Origin: Bacteroidaceae bacterium
Lineage (GTDB): Bacteria > Bacteroidota > Bacteroidia > Bacteroidales > Bacteroidaceae
Direction: 5' to 3'
Length of the DNA: 64,000 bases
NCBI GenBank assembly: GCA_017427185.1
Contig: JAFRTJ010000023.1
Location: 22,492-86,491 of the forward strand
In this document: in pieces, positions 7,247 to 16,170 of the stretch
How positions within the stretch are numbered: the stretch's first letter is position 1
Layout: each line of letters begins with the position of its first letter
Position numbers and translations under genes: made by a program
The notes under the pieces: model-generated
Databases searched by the model: none
Told to the model about the DNA's origin: nothing
What the model saw: only the letters and a program-made list of their open reading frames with translations

Positions 7247-9152
7247 TAGCAATGCAGCTAAGAACGCCCCACAGCAGATGACTCCTTATAATAATTTAGG
7301 GGGCGAATGTACTTATGATAAGGTAGACCGTGTAATTGGACTCATTGAGGAAAGTGGAGTTGACATCACAGAAGGTTATGACGCCTGGGTAAAGGTAGGC
7401 TTTGCCCTTGCAAGCGAGTTCAAAGAATCTGGGCGTGATTTCTTTCATCGTGTCAGCAAGGTGAATGCGAAATACAACCATGCCGAGACTGACAAACAAT
7501 ATGATAAATGTCTTGCCTCTACTGGTTCTGGTGTAACTATCGGCACATTCTTCCAAATGGCAAAGGATAGAGGCGTAGATATTTCCAATGCCAAACCTGA
7601 TGTGCCACCTACAGAAATCCAAAATGCCCACATTGGAAATATGGATTTTTGGAAAAATGGAGATAGAAATAAAGCACCACAGCCTCAATCTGCAAATATC
7701 CATAAAGCCAAAAATCCAAATGTCCATTCATGTGAAATTGGCGGCAAATGGATTTATGACGAAGAAGAACTCCCTCATTTCCCTTCTTTTGTTTATGAAA
7801 CACTCCCTCCGTTCTTGAAGGAGGTTGTTGACAACTGCATTTCTCCAGACTATAGAGATATGATTCTCATGGGTGCAATGACTTGCTTATCCATTACATT
7901 ACACAATGTCGTTGGTGAATATAATCATGATGATTGGGGACCGATGTTGTACTTCTTTGCAATGGCAGATGCAGGTATGGGTAAAGGATCATTGAATTAC
8001 TGTCGTCAACTGGTGGCTCCTATCCATAAGGAACTTCGTGAGATTTCTGACCAGCAGATACGTGAATATAAGGCCGAGAAGAGACAAGCAAAGCAGGATG
8101 GCAATACCTTCTCTGGAGAGGAACCACATCGCCGTACCCTTTTTATTCCGACGAACAGTAGCGCTGCTTCTGTCATAGAGCAATTGGACTATAATGACGG
8201 TATCGGACTAATCTTTGACACCGAGTGTGATACCCTGTCTGCAGTCCTGAAGTCAGAGTTTGGTGATTATACAACAATCATTCGTAAGGCATACCATCAT
8301 GAGCCTATAGACATTAAGCGTCGTAAGGAAAACGAAGATCGACTTGTTGAGCATCCAATGCTGGCTATTTGTCTGTCCGGCACTCCAGAACAGTTGTATA
8401 CGCTTACTCCAAAAGCTGAGGACGGAACATTCTCTCGAATCACTTGCTATCACATTCCTTTCAAGATGGACTTCCGTGATGTTCTTTCAGAGAGCTCCTT
8501 TCCCGAGGGTAAACGTAGTACCTCTTTGCGAGATGTTTACTATCAGTTGGGACTTAGATACAAACGAATGCGTGAGACTTTCTTCCGTGGTGGAAACTAT
8601 AGAGTCGTTATTCCTCAGGATCTCTGTGAAGAGTTCAATCAGCACTATCGTTTGGTAAACAAGGAGGCAGTTGAGGACATCTCCAATGACATGCAGGGTG
8701 TTGTCAGACGTTTGGCTTTTGCCGTGTTCCGCATGATGATGGTACTAACAGCTATTCGCTTTATGGATGAAACACCTAATCCATCCGCTTTAGCACAGAA
8801 GGATGTTCGTACTATTCTTCGCTGCAAAGAGGAAGACTTCAGAATCGCGATGGCTCTTGGTGACACTCTAATCTATCACACTGTATATTGTTACTCTCAT
8901 CTGCCAAAGACTGATGTTGCGACAACCATAGGTGGCAAGATTCTCACTAAAAAAGACAAGATGGAGATGCTTTATGCAGCACTTCCGGATTCTTTCAGCC
9001 GTCCTCAGTATGTTGCCGTATCAACTGATTTAGGATTCTCTCCAAGCACCACAAGTAAATGGATTAACACCTTCATTCTTCAAGGGCGCCTGGAGCGATG
9101 TGAACATAATGATTATCGTAAGCTAACTCCAAATTCATCAGAAGCGTCATGA
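7194..9152 (+). CDS. PriCT-2 / DUF3987 replication protein (helicase-like)
   Basis: This 652-residue protein has a primase C-terminal-2 domain at about residues 45-120 (GYDAWVKVGFALASEF ... YDKCLAS). A long DUF3987 domain follows, with a Walker-A-like ADAGMGKGS near residue 262 and an acidic IFDTECDTL near 342, and a C-terminal winged-helix-like region. The upstream primase-like gene overlaps it, so together they look like a split primase-helicase used for replication of the excised element. The start ATG lies within the preceding gene. The DUF3987 family is not biochemically defined, so the exact activity is inferred. Confidence 0.85.
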   Translation: MSEKKTFLPEQWENAPSNSNAAKNAPQQMTPYNNLGGECTYDKVDRVIGLIEESGVDITEGYDAWVKVGFALASEFKESGRDFFHRVSKVNAKYNHAETDKQYDKCLASTGSGVTIGTFFQMAKDRGVDISNAKPDVPPTEIQNAHIGNMDFWKNGDRNKAPQPQSANIHKAKNPNVHSCEIGGKWIYDEEELPHFPSFVYETLPPFLKEVVDNCISPDYRDMILMGAMTCLSITLHNVVGEYNHDDWGPMLYFFAMADAGMGKGSLNYCRQLVAPIHKELREISDQQIREYKAEKRQAKQDGNTFSGEEPHRRTLFIPTNSSAASVIEQLDYNDGIGLIFDTECDTLSAVLKSEFGDYTTIIRKAYHHEPIDIKRRKENEDRLVEHPMLAICLSGTPEQLYTLTPKAEDGTFSRITCYHIPFKMDFRDVLSESSFPEGKRSTSLRDVYYQLGLRYKRMRETFFRGGNYRVVIPQDLCEEFNQHYRLVNKEAVEDISNDMQGVVRRLAFAVFRMMMVLTAIRFMDETPNPSALAQKDVRTILRCKEEDFRIAMALGDTLIYHTVYCYSHLPKTDVATTIGGKILTKKDKMEMLYAALPDSFSRPQYVAVSTDLGFSPSTTSKWINTFILQGRLERCEHNDYRKLTPNSSEAS

Positions 9153-9230
9153 TGTTGAACATATATAACTGTACACGAGAGCCTCCTTGGCTAACGGGCA
9201 GGCTATACAGAAACGCCCAGGGCGTACAGC

Positions 9231-9304
9231 GGACTTTTTCTAAAAGTCCTAAACATAATAGGGACTTTTAGAATCACCACTTACGATGGTTCCCTTAAAA
9301 AGTC
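9231..9304 (+). other. Candidate oriT / relaxase target region
   Basis: Just before the relaxase gene is a cluster of inverted repeats. GGACTTTT (9231-9238) pairs with AAAAGTCC (9242-9249), and TTCTAAAAGTCC (9238-9249) pairs perfectly with GGACTTTTAGAA (9262-9273) over a 12-base spacer. A further AAAAAGTCC occurs at 9296-9304. Overlapping alternative hairpins directly upstream of a MobV gene are typical of transfer origins. A role in autoregulation is also possible. The nick site cannot be placed. Confidence 0.5.
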
Positions 9305-9395
9305 CAATTATGCTCAGGCTCTGCCCGAGACCCGATGACACATTTATACACATACTGCCAGTGGTATCACTGGATTCTAATACAAAATCACGAAT

Positions 9396-11453
9396 ATGGA
9401 AGAGCATATTCCTCGCGCCTCGATTCATGCTGGCAAAGATAGAAAATCATTTCCTGTCCAAGTTAGCAATGAGGCAGAGCGAAGAGGCTGGGACGAAAAA
9501 CGTTACCAGCTAAAGAACGCAGAGAAGGAGAAGAACAACCATTATAACTTCTCTCGCAAGCACCTCAATTTTGAGATTACGAAAGGTGGAAAGATAGAGC
9601 CTCTTGGCTCTAATCCTGTGCCTTTGTACATGCGACTTCAGCAACGTTATGAAGAACTTGGTTTCAAACCTTACAAGGATGCGGACAACCCTGGAATAGT
9701 TTCCCATAACTCACCCAATTGTCTTGTGGACATTGTCTTTAGTGGTGACCGTGATGTTATGAAGAGACTTGCTTTCGGTGATCAGGAACTTGACACGTCA
9801 GACCCTAATGCTGACCAGAGTCACATCAAACTTATGGATTCTATCCGTGAATGGGCAGTGGACACTTACAAGTTTGCTTGTCGCAAATGGGGTGAAGAAA
9901 ACGTCATCGGTTTCAGTGTTCATTGTGATGAGACCAATATCCACGCCCATGTCCTCACTGTTCCTGTTGAACAGGTCAAGAAACGTGGACGCATAGGTAG
10001 TGTGTATGTCAGCAATGACAATCCTGATGTAGAACTCACCACCAAGGAATGGAAGGCTTTGCCAAAGGAAGAACGAGGCAACTACACCAAGCATGAAGCA
10101 ACCAAGGGCATGGTTGAACGTGTGTCATACGCAAAGGTGTGGGGTGAGACAAAGAAGGAGAAGTCCGAATATCTTTCCCAACTTCATACAGATTATCATG
10201 ATGAGGTTGGTTACAAGTACGGACTTGAACGTGGCATCCCTTATGAAGAGCTTTCTGATGAAGAGAAGCGTGAGCGCAAGCATAAGGACAAGGTAACACT
10301 TGAAGCTGAGCGCCAGGCAAAGTTGGCTATCGAAGAGGCAAAACGACAGAAAGCCGAGATTGAAGCCGAGACCGCTGTCATCCAGCATCAGAAGAATGAA
10401 GCCCAGAAGGAACTGAAGACTGCTCAATCAGGTTTCCTTGCCAAAATCTTTCAGCCAGGCAAGTTCAAGAAAGAAGAAGCAGAAAGGATCAAGGAGTCAT
10501 ACGAGGCTGGTGTTAAGGAAACTATTGATGGCATTATAAAAGCTTCAGGTTTGAAGTGGAAGGGCGGTAAACCAACGGCTGAGTCTATCGGTCAGAACTT
10601 CCGCATGACATGGGACAGCAACAGGAACCTCGCAAAGGAACTGAAGGATAAGGACAGTCTTATTTCAAAGAAGGATGCTGAGATTAATGAACTCAATGTC
10701 AAGGTTTCCAATCTGACTGAGGAGGTCGATGGTCTCAAATTTCGCTTGACTTTGATTGATGAAGATGCAGTCCAGAAACTCCGTAACTCCAGAATTGCAG
10801 AGAAGACTCGTGCTGATAAGGCTGAGAGAGAATTGGGAAACCTTCGTTCTGCTTATGAGAATCTTTCTATGCAGTGGAACGCTCTGTGGAAAGAGCCCGA
10901 ATATAACGAGGCTGCCAGGAAGGTTAAAGAGCGCAAGGAACGTGAAGCACGTCTCGCAGCAGAAGCAAAACGTGAGGCAGAAGCACGAATCACAAGACAC
11001 AATGGTGTTCTAGACAGGTTCATATCAGAAGGACGGTCTGCACTCCGTGCCTTTGCTCTGACCACCAGGACCTCATTTAACCAGAAAGAGGCATCATCAA
11101 TCTATTATGGTATAATGGCATCTGCTTCCAAACATAATCACTCGCTCTTCAATAGTGGTGGAATTGAAGCATCCGTAAAAGACTTTCTTTCTGGTCTTTC
11201 GTGGAAAGATTGTAGTGATTTTCGTGAAGAGTGCGTTTGTAGTTGGACAAAGTTGTTTGCTACAAAAGAGGTTGATTTCTCAGAGTCTGCCATTAACAAC
11301 TTCTGCGCATTTGTAGATCATATGTCATGCAGTGCTGAGACATACGTCTCTCTCGGTGGTTCCAATGGGTGTGCTGACCAGCTCACGAACTGGGATGGCA
11401 CTCAAAAGCAAGGGTTGGGAGCACCGGCAAAGAAGAAAGGTTTGTCCCTCTGA
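9396..11453 (+). CDS. MobV-family relaxase (Pre/Mob mobilization protein)
   Basis: The 685-residue protein opens with ASIHAGKDRKSFPVQ and has a catalytic-type metal/DNA-binding segment HCDETNIHAHVLTVP near residue 190, matching the HxDExxPHxH pattern of MobV relaxases. These nick oriT and pilot single-stranded DNA during conjugative mobilization. From about residue 290 the protein is a charged coiled coil (residues 290-380 and 420-540), ending in a Cys/Trp-containing domain. A repeat-rich candidate oriT precedes it. No coupling protein or secretion gene is present in the element. A long hairpin terminator follows the stop. Confidence 0.93.
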   Translation: MEEHIPRASIHAGKDRKSFPVQVSNEAERRGWDEKRYQLKNAEKEKNNHYNFSRKHLNFEITKGGKIEPLGSNPVPLYMRLQQRYEELGFKPYKDADNPGIVSHNSPNCLVDIVFSGDRDVMKRLAFGDQELDTSDPNADQSHIKLMDSIREWAVDTYKFACRKWGEENVIGFSVHCDETNIHAHVLTVPVEQVKKRGRIGSVYVSNDNPDVELTTKEWKALPKEERGNYTKHEATKGMVERVSYAKVWGETKKEKSEYLSQLHTDYHDEVGYKYGLERGIPYEELSDEEKRERKHKDKVTLEAERQAKLAIEEAKRQKAEIEAETAVIQHQKNEAQKELKTAQSGFLAKIFQPGKFKKEEAERIKESYEAGVKETIDGIIKASGLKWKGGKPTAESIGQNFRMTWDSNRNLAKELKDKDSLISKKDAEINELNVKVSNLTEEVDGLKFRLTLIDEDAVQKLRNSRIAEKTRADKAERELGNLRSAYENLSMQWNALWKEPEYNEAARKVKERKEREARLAAEAKREAEARITRHNGVLDRFISEGRSALRAFALTTRTSFNQKEASSIYYGIMASASKHNHSLFNSGGIEASVKDFLSGLSWKDCSDFREECVCSWTKLFATKEVDFSESAINNFCAFVDHMSCSAETYVSLGGSNGCADQLTNWDGTQKQGLGAPAKKKGLSL

Positions 11454-11475
11454 CATAGAAACTATTTGTATTCAA

Positions 11476-11520
11476 CGAGGGTGTTGCAAAAGCTTCTTTG
11501 CAGATTTTGAAACACCCTCG
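11476..11520. terminator. Terminator between relaxase and arsP (convergent)
   Basis: CGAGGGTGTT (11476-11485) pairs with AACACCCTCG (11511-11520), and an inner GCAAA/TTTGC stem sits inside. It lies between two converging genes and probably serves both. Confidence 0.75.
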
Positions 11521-11582
11521 CTAAATATTACGCACTTACTTCCGTTTCCCTGCCAGATACTCCATTGCCACTATTTTCAAAT

Positions 11583-12551
11583 CTACAATATCAGATTGAA
11601 CGTCCACCCTAAAATCATGATCATAAATGCTACTGTGCCGAAGAAGATGCCGATGAGCCGCCAAGTCATCACCTTCTTGAGCATTGTGGCTTCGGGCAGG
11701 GAGAGTCCTACCACTGACATCATGAAGGCGAGGGCTGTGCCGAGAGGAATGCCTTTGGCAACGAAGACCTCCACCACAGGGACGATTCCTGCAGCATTGG
11801 CATACATCGGCACGGCTATGAGCACACTTGCCGGTACTCCAAGCAATCCTGCCTTCTGCATGAAGTCGGCAAAGAAATCTTCGGGCACATAACCATGGAT
11901 GGCTGCGCCAATGGCGATGCCGAGCAGGACGTAAAGGATCACCCCACGGACGATGCCGAGGGCGTCTTTCGTGATGGCTGGCAGACGCTTCATGAAGGGT
12001 ATGTGTTCTGCTTCAAATGCCTCGTCGGCTTGCATTTGCATCTGCTGCATCTGAAGGATCCATGGCGAGAGGTAGCGTTCGAGTTTCAGCTTGCCTAACA
12101 CGAAACCTCCCACCATTCCCATCACGATGCCGCACGCGACATAGATGGCTGTCACCTGCCAACCGAAGGTGCCGAGGAACATTGCCACAGCCACCTCGTT
12201 GACCAAAGGTGAAGTGATGAGGAAAGCGAAGGTTACGCCCAAGGGAATGCCTCCCTTGACGAAGCCGATAAAAAGTGGTATGGACGAGCAGGAACAGAAT
12301 GGCGTGATGGCTCCGAAGATACTTGCCAGCAGGTACTGAAAACCATAGAGCCGGTGCGACGAGAGATAATTGCGCAGACGTTCTATCGGGAAGTAGGCAT
12401 TAACAATGCCCATCACGATGCTGATGGAAAAGAGCAAGAGGATGATTTTCGTTGAGTCATAGACGAAGAAATTGACTGCCTCGCCCAGACGCGAGTTGGC
12501 ATCCATGCCCAAAAGGTCGAAGATAAGCCAATCGGCAAATTGTTGAATCAT
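11583..12551 (-). CDS. arsP: ArsP-type permease (putative organoarsenical efflux)
   Basis: This 322-residue membrane protein has about eight hydrophobic segments and the family motif TPFCSCSSIP near residue 83, plus VPMYANAAGIVPVVE near 245. It belongs to the permease family (DUF318) that includes ArsP, which exports trivalent methylated and aromatic arsenicals across the inner membrane. It is the last gene of an arsR-E-F-G-acr3-arsC-arsP operon, 21 bases after arsC, which supports the arsenical role. A middle Met/Gln-rich cytosolic loop is typical. A 90%-identical fragment of its 3' end occurs at 16171-16289. Confidence 0.88.
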   Translation of the reverse strand: MIQQFADWLIFDLLGMDANSRLGEAVNFFVYDSTKIILLLFSISIVMGIVNAYFPIERLRNYLSSHRLYGFQYLLASIFGAITPFCSCSSIPLFIGFVKGGIPLGVTFAFLITSPLVNEVAVAMFLGTFGWQVTAIYVACGIVMGMVGGFVLGKLKLERYLSPWILQMQQMQMQADEAFEAEHIPFMKRLPAITKDALGIVRGVILYVLLGIAIGAAIHGYVPEDFFADFMQKAGLLGVPASVLIAVPMYANAAGIVPVVEVFVAKGIPLGTALAFMMSVVGLSLPEATMLKKVMTWRLIGIFFGTVAFMIMILGWTFNLIL

Positions 12552-12572
12552 AACTACATTTGCTATTTTAGT

Positions 12573-13028
12573 TTAACTACATTCACAGCAGCACTTTGGC
12601 ATGCGTAAGCCCTTAACTTCGACGATGTAGAATTTCTGCATCTCCCTTTTAATCTCATCACGCACACGACGGAAAATCTCCATGATTTCCTCATCAGTAC
12701 CTGTTGCTGATGCAGGATCGTCAAAGCCTATGTGCATTCGCTTGCCAACTTTGCCAGTAAACGTTGGACAAGATTCATTGGCTCCACCACATACGGTAAT
12801 GACAAAATTCCATTCTTCTCCAAGGTAGAGCTCAACACTCTTCGGCTGTTCCTCGCTTAGGTCAATGCCAACCTCTGCCATTGTCTTGATTGCGTATGGG
12901 TTTACAGCAGATGTAGGATTGGTTCCTGCGGATTGAACATCAAGATTAGCATCGATGGCTCTCTGGAAACCCATCGCCATCTGACTGCGGCAACTGTTGC
13001 CGGTACAAAGTATAAGTATTCGTTTCAT
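12573..13028 (-). CDS. arsC: Arsenate reductase (low-molecular-weight phosphatase fold)
   Basis: This 151-residue protein has the P-loop LCTGNSCRSQMA with catalytic Cys8, as in thioredoxin-coupled ArsC proteins. It also has a later Cys pair region VCGGANESCPTF near residues 80-90 and the DPA motif FDDPASATG. It reduces arsenate to arsenite for export by the adjacent Acr3 pump. The C-terminus ends in an unusual cysteine cluster (PKCCCECS), which could bind arsenite or take part in disulfide relay; this is inferred. It lies 4 bases after acr3, so translation is probably coupled. Confidence 0.93.
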   Translation of the reverse strand: MKRILILCTGNSCRSQMAMGFQRAIDANLDVQSAGTNPTSAVNPYAIKTMAEVGIDLSEEQPKSVELYLGEEWNFVITVCGGANESCPTFTGKVGKRMHIGFDDPASATGTDEEIMEIFRRVRDEIKREMQKFYIVEVKGLRMPKCCCECS

Positions 13029-13032
13029 GATT

Positions 13033-14067
13033 CTAATTGCTAAATATGTGTCTTGTATTATTTGAAATCTTAACTAGACTCAGCATGACAGGCACTTCTA
13101 CAAGGACACCAGCAACGGTTGCAAGTGATGCTCCTGAGTGCAAGCCAAACAAAGAGATGGCGACAGCAACAGCCAATTCAAAGAAGTTACTTGCACCAAT
13201 CATACCTGCTGGTGATGCAATGTTGTGTGGCAGTTTCCAACCTTTTGCCCACCTGTAGGCAATGAAGAAGATCAGGAATGTCTGAATGGTCAAAGGCACA
13301 GCTATGAGCAGTATGTGGAAAGGATTCTCCATGATGACATCACCCTGGAATGAGAACAGAATGACGAGAGTGAGCAGAAGACCAATAGTGGTAATACTTC
13401 TGAACTTCTCAACGAAGATGTTCTCAAAATACTCTTTCCCTCTTTTCTTTATTACTACATAGCGAGTGATGATTCCTGCAATAAGCGGTATCACGACAAA
13501 TAGTACGACTGAGAGCAGAAGAGTGTCCCAAGGGATGCTGACACCTCCCACTTTGAGGAGCAATCCCACAATTGGCGCAAAGGCAACGAGTATGATGAGG
13601 TCATTGATGGCTACTTGCACCAGCGTATATGCTGCATCTCCTTTTGTCAGGTGGCTCCATACAAACACCATTGCGGTGCAAGGAGCAGCACCTAACAAAA
13701 CAGCACCGGCAAGATAATCATTTGCCAAGTCTTCTGATATGAAAGGCGCAAAGACGAAGCACAAGAAGAACTTGGCAATCACGAACATGGTGAACGGCTT
13801 GATAATCCAGTTCGTTACGCATGTGATGATGATTCCTTTGGGGTTACGACCTACATTCATTACGCTTTTGAAGTCAATCTTCATCATCATTGGCCAGATC
13901 ATCAGCCATATAAGTACTGACATTGGAATACTGACATTGGCATATTCCCATTGACTAAGCGTTTGTGGCAAAGCAGGGAGATACTGACCTATCAGCAGGC
14001 CAATTATTATGCAGAGTGCTACCCATATCGTCAGATAACGCTCAAAGAAACCGATACCTTTTTCCAT
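13033..14067 (-). CDS. acr3: Acr3-family arsenite efflux transporter
   Basis: This 344-residue inner-membrane protein has ten hydrophobic segments and the family signature GAAPCTAMVFVWSHL near residue 130, whose cysteine is essential in characterised Acr3 pumps. A second signature, ASPAGMIGASNFFELAVAVAIS, appears near residue 290. It exports arsenite using the proton gradient. The neighbours are arsC downstream and arsG upstream (23-base gap), so reduction and export of arsenic are encoded together. Length and motifs are those of a complete Acr3 protein. Confidence 0.95.
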   Translation of the reverse strand: MEKGIGFFERYLTIWVALCIIIGLLIGQYLPALPQTLSQWEYANVSIPMSVLIWLMIWPMMMKIDFKSVMNVGRNPKGIIITCVTNWIIKPFTMFVIAKFFLCFVFAPFISEDLANDYLAGAVLLGAAPCTAMVFVWSHLTKGDAAYTLVQVAINDLIILVAFAPIVGLLLKVGGVSIPWDTLLLSVVLFVVIPLIAGIITRYVVIKKRGKEYFENIFVEKFRSITTIGLLLTLVILFSFQGDVIMENPFHILLIAVPLTIQTFLIFFIAYRWAKGWKLPHNIASPAGMIGASNFFELAVAVAISLFGLHSGASLATVAGVLVEVPVMLSLVKISNNTRHIFSN

Positions 14068-14090
14068 GATTCATTATTTTTTTGAAGATG

Positions 14091-14822
14091 TTATGCGAAC
14101 ATTGTGATTGAATAATAGATGCCGACGCCGATGAAGAGAATGGCGACGAGGCGGTTGAGCCATCTTTGGAATGCAGCTATCTTGCCCATCACTTTGCCCA
14201 TCGACTGCATACTATAGGCAAGTACCCAAGCAACCACGAGGACAGGCAGAGCCGTAGCAATGGCGAAGACGAGGGGCAGCAAATAGCCAGCCGTAGCTTC
14301 GGCTGACATGGGGATCAGCATACCGAAATAGAGCAAACCGCTGGATGGACAGAATGCCATGGCGAAGAGAATGCCGAGTATAAAACTTCCCAACGTACCA
14401 GAGTTTATGCCATTGATGTTACCGCTAAACCCGAACTTCGGCAAATGCAACTTGTCGCCAAAGAGCATAAACAAGCCGATGACGATGAGCGCAGGACCAA
14501 GGATGAGTTCGCCCCATTCGCTGATGAACTGTTGAAGTCCGAACGTGTCGGCACCACGCCTAATAATATAAATAAGGAGTGCGCCAAGGAGTGTGTAAGC
14601 CAGCGTGCGACCGAGGGTGTAGAGTATGCCGCTCCACAGCACCTTGCGCTTGGCGTTGCCTTTGTCCTCGTTTCCCTCCATACAGTTGCGTGCAATGTAA
14701 GCCACAGCCGTTACGTTCGTTGCTAACGGACAAGGACTTACCGCAGTTAGCAAACCAAGGAGAAAAGCCGTGATTGCGGGTATCTGGCTATTATCCAGAA
14801 GTTGGTTGAGAAAATCCATCAT
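14091..14822 (-). CDS. arsG: ArsG-family (CcdA-like) permease of the arsEFG system
   Basis: The 243-residue protein has six or seven hydrophobic segments and paired proline/cysteine motifs, SPCPLATNVTAV near residue 30 and AFCPSSGLLYFG near 157, as in the CcdA/DsbD transmembrane family that passes reducing equivalents across the membrane. In this context, next to arsE and arsF, it matches ArsG, proposed to act in reduction or export of nitro- and amino-aromatic arsenicals. The downstream gene is acr3 and the upstream gene arsF ends 3 bases before it. A plain cytochrome c biogenesis role is less likely given the operon. Confidence 0.85.
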   Translation of the reverse strand: MMDFLNQLLDNSQIPAITAFLLGLLTAVSPCPLATNVTAVAYIARNCMEGNEDKGNAKRKVLWSGILYTLGRTLAYTLLGALLIYIIRRGADTFGLQQFISEWGELILGPALIVIGLFMLFGDKLHLPKFGFSGNINGINSGTLGSFILGILFAMAFCPSSGLLYFGMLIPMSAEATAGYLLPLVFAIATALPVLVVAWVLAYSMQSMGKVMGKIAAFQRWLNRLVAILFIGVGIYYSITMFA

Positions 14823-14825
14823 ACG

Positions 14826-15260
14826 CTATTCTATTGCTTTCACTACCTTGTTCTTCAGCTCCTTACGGAATTCTTTCGGATTACTTCTCGCATTAGCGAA
14901 AGCAAAACGAGTGAGGTCTTCTGCCCCACTTGGAGTAACTACGAAAAGTGAAGAGAACGTAACCCTGTACTTGCTGGCAATCTTCTTGCCCTCATCGGTC
15001 GAGAAGTCAACGATACGGAACTTCACCTTGCCCTTCTTTACCAGCTCGGCAAGTTCGCCTTCCACGAGCGCCTTTGTCTCTTTCTCAATGGCTATGCAGG
15101 TCTTGCAACGCTGCTTGCCGTGGAAGTAGATGATCTCAACTGCCGCCTCCTGCTTGGCAACCGTTTCCTTCTCTGTCTCTGGTGTGCTGATTCCGGTACA
15201 AGCGCTGATTGTGGCTGTAGAGAGTAGTGCAGCCAACAACATGATTGTAATCTTTTTCAT
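14826..15260 (-). CDS. arsF: ArsF-family thioredoxin-like lipoprotein
   Basis: The 144-residue protein starts with a signal peptide ending in a lipobox-like ATISAC, placing it at the periplasmic face of a membrane. The mature part has a thioredoxin-like fold with the redox pair in GKQRCKTCIAIE near residue 55. It corresponds to the ArsF subunit found with ArsE and ArsG, thought to reduce nitrophenyl arsenicals. It lies between arsE (35-base gap) and arsG (3-base gap). The electrons would come through the CcdA-like ArsG; this pathway is inferred from the family. Confidence 0.83.
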   Translation of the reverse strand: MKKITIMLLAALLSTATISACTGISTPETEKETVAKQEAAVEIIYFHGKQRCKTCIAIEKETKALVEGELAELVKKGKVKFRIVDFSTDEGKKIASKYRVTFSSLFVVTPSGAEDLTRFAFANARSNPKEFRKELKNKVVKAIE

Positions 15261-15295
15261 TTTCTCGGATGTTTTTGATTAAACTTGAAATTTGA

Positions 15296-15526
15296 CTACT
15301 TCAGGATCTCGAGCAATTCCGTCTCGTTCTTCTGACCGCGAGCCACCACCTGACCATCTACCACCAATGCTGGTAGCGACATCACATTGTACTGCATCAC
15401 CTCCATGATGTCGTCCACCTTCTCTACGATAGCGTCAATCTGATTGTTCTTGACTACTGCCTCCACGAGCGAGGCATACTTCTGATTGCAAGCGCACGAG
15501 CTCACCAATACTTTGATTTGTTTCAT
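15296..15526 (-). CDS. arsE: ArsE-like small thioredoxin-family protein
   Basis: This 76-residue cytosolic protein has a minimal thioredoxin/glutaredoxin fold: a first strand, the cysteine motif SSCACNQKY at residues 9-17, the cis-proline segment MSLPALVVDG and a final helix. Proteins of this type accompany ArsF and ArsG and are called ArsE, presumed redox partner or arsenical carrier. It follows arsR after 180 bases that contain a hairpin and a half operator, so it may have its own transcription start. Its small size is normal for the family. Confidence 0.8.
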   Translation of the reverse strand: MKQIKVLVSSCACNQKYASLVEAVVKNNQIDAIVEKVDDIMEVMQYNVMSLPALVVDGQVVARGQKNETELLEILK

Positions 15527-15642
15527 GATTCTTCTGCCTCCTATAAACTCTCCCCGAAGGGTGAGAACCGTAACAAGGCTCGGGTTGTATTATTGATATT
15601 ATTTGTAATTCGTAAAACAACGAACGTGCAAGCTTTAAGAAA

Positions 15643-15675
15643 ACCCTCGAAATGAAATGACGAGGGTATAGTAAG
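15643..15675 (-). terminator. Hairpin between arsR and arsE (attenuator or terminator)
   Basis: ACCCTCG (15643-15649) pairs perfectly with CGAGGGT (15661-15667); read on the minus strand it is followed by TTTTCTT. It lies 32 bases after the arsR stop. The next 50 bases on the minus strand contain GTTCGTTGTTTTACGAAT, which resembles the ars operator arm, so arsEFG may restart from a second ArsR-controlled promoter. Confidence 0.5.
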
Positions 15676-15706
15676 GTCAAAGAGTGAAAACCTCTAACGA
15701 TGATGC

Positions 15707-16036
15707 TTATTTACAGCAATCTTCGTTCTTCTCACACAATTCCATGTTGAAGAACTCCGAAAACAACTGCTGAGCATACGCCCAGTTCTCGCGGTTGATG
15801 CAATATTTGACCTTTGGAGTTTCAATCTCTCCCTGTATCAATCCTGCATCCTTAAGGGCTGTTAAATGCTGACTTACAGTAGCCTTGGCAATAGGCAACT
15901 CCTCATGAATGTCACCGAAGTAACAGGTGTCTTGCTTTGCCAGAAACTTCATGATGGCAATGCGAGCCGGATGTCCCAGAGCCTTGGCAAATCCCGCCAA
16001 CGTTTCTGTCTTTATACAATATTTCTTTTCTGCCAT
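15707..16036 (-). CDS. arsR: ArsR-family arsenic-responsive repressor
   Basis: I chose the ATG at 16036 (109 residues, MAEKKYCIK) because the predicted promoter -7 box at 16064-16071 would put the transcript start downstream of any longer start. The winged helix-turn-helix lies at about residues 25-85, with recognition helix KATVSQHLTALKDAGL. Cysteines occur in QDTCYFGDI and in a C-terminal CEKNEDCCK cluster, which may bind arsenite. It should repress the ars operon by binding the inverted repeat just upstream and release on arsenite binding. It is the first gene of the operon. Confidence 0.92.
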   Translation of the reverse strand: MAEKKYCIKTETLAGFAKALGHPARIAIMKFLAKQDTCYFGDIHEELPIAKATVSQHLTALKDAGLIQGEIETPKVKYCINRENWAYAQQLFSEFFNMELCEKNEDCCK

Positions 16037-16063
16037 AATATGCGCTTGTTTTGAATTTGGTCG

Positions 16064-16094
16064 CAAAATTACGAACAATATTTCAAACTACAAA
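16064..16094 (-). promoter_or_regulatory. ars operon promoter
   Basis: On the minus strand the -33 box TTTG (16091-16094) is 19 bases from the -7 box TAATTTTG (16064-16071), an exact match to the Bacteroidetes TTTG-N19-TAnnTTTG consensus. The expected start is about 20 bases before the arsR ATG. Confidence 0.8.
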
Positions 16095-16111
16095 ACATTT
16101 GTTCGTAATTT
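16066..16111. promoter_or_regulatory. ArsR operator (13-bp perfect inverted repeat)
   Basis: AAATTACGAACAA (16066-16078) and TTGTTCGTAATTT (16099-16111) are perfect inverted arms with a 20-base spacer. The proximal arm overlaps the -7 box and the spacer contains the -33 box, so a dimer or dimer pair bound here would block RNA polymerase. Confidence 0.75.
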
Positions 16112-16170
16112 AACGGTTTTTTAACATAATAAGCCCCAACACCGATGAAGATACTGAGGCTTGGATATTT

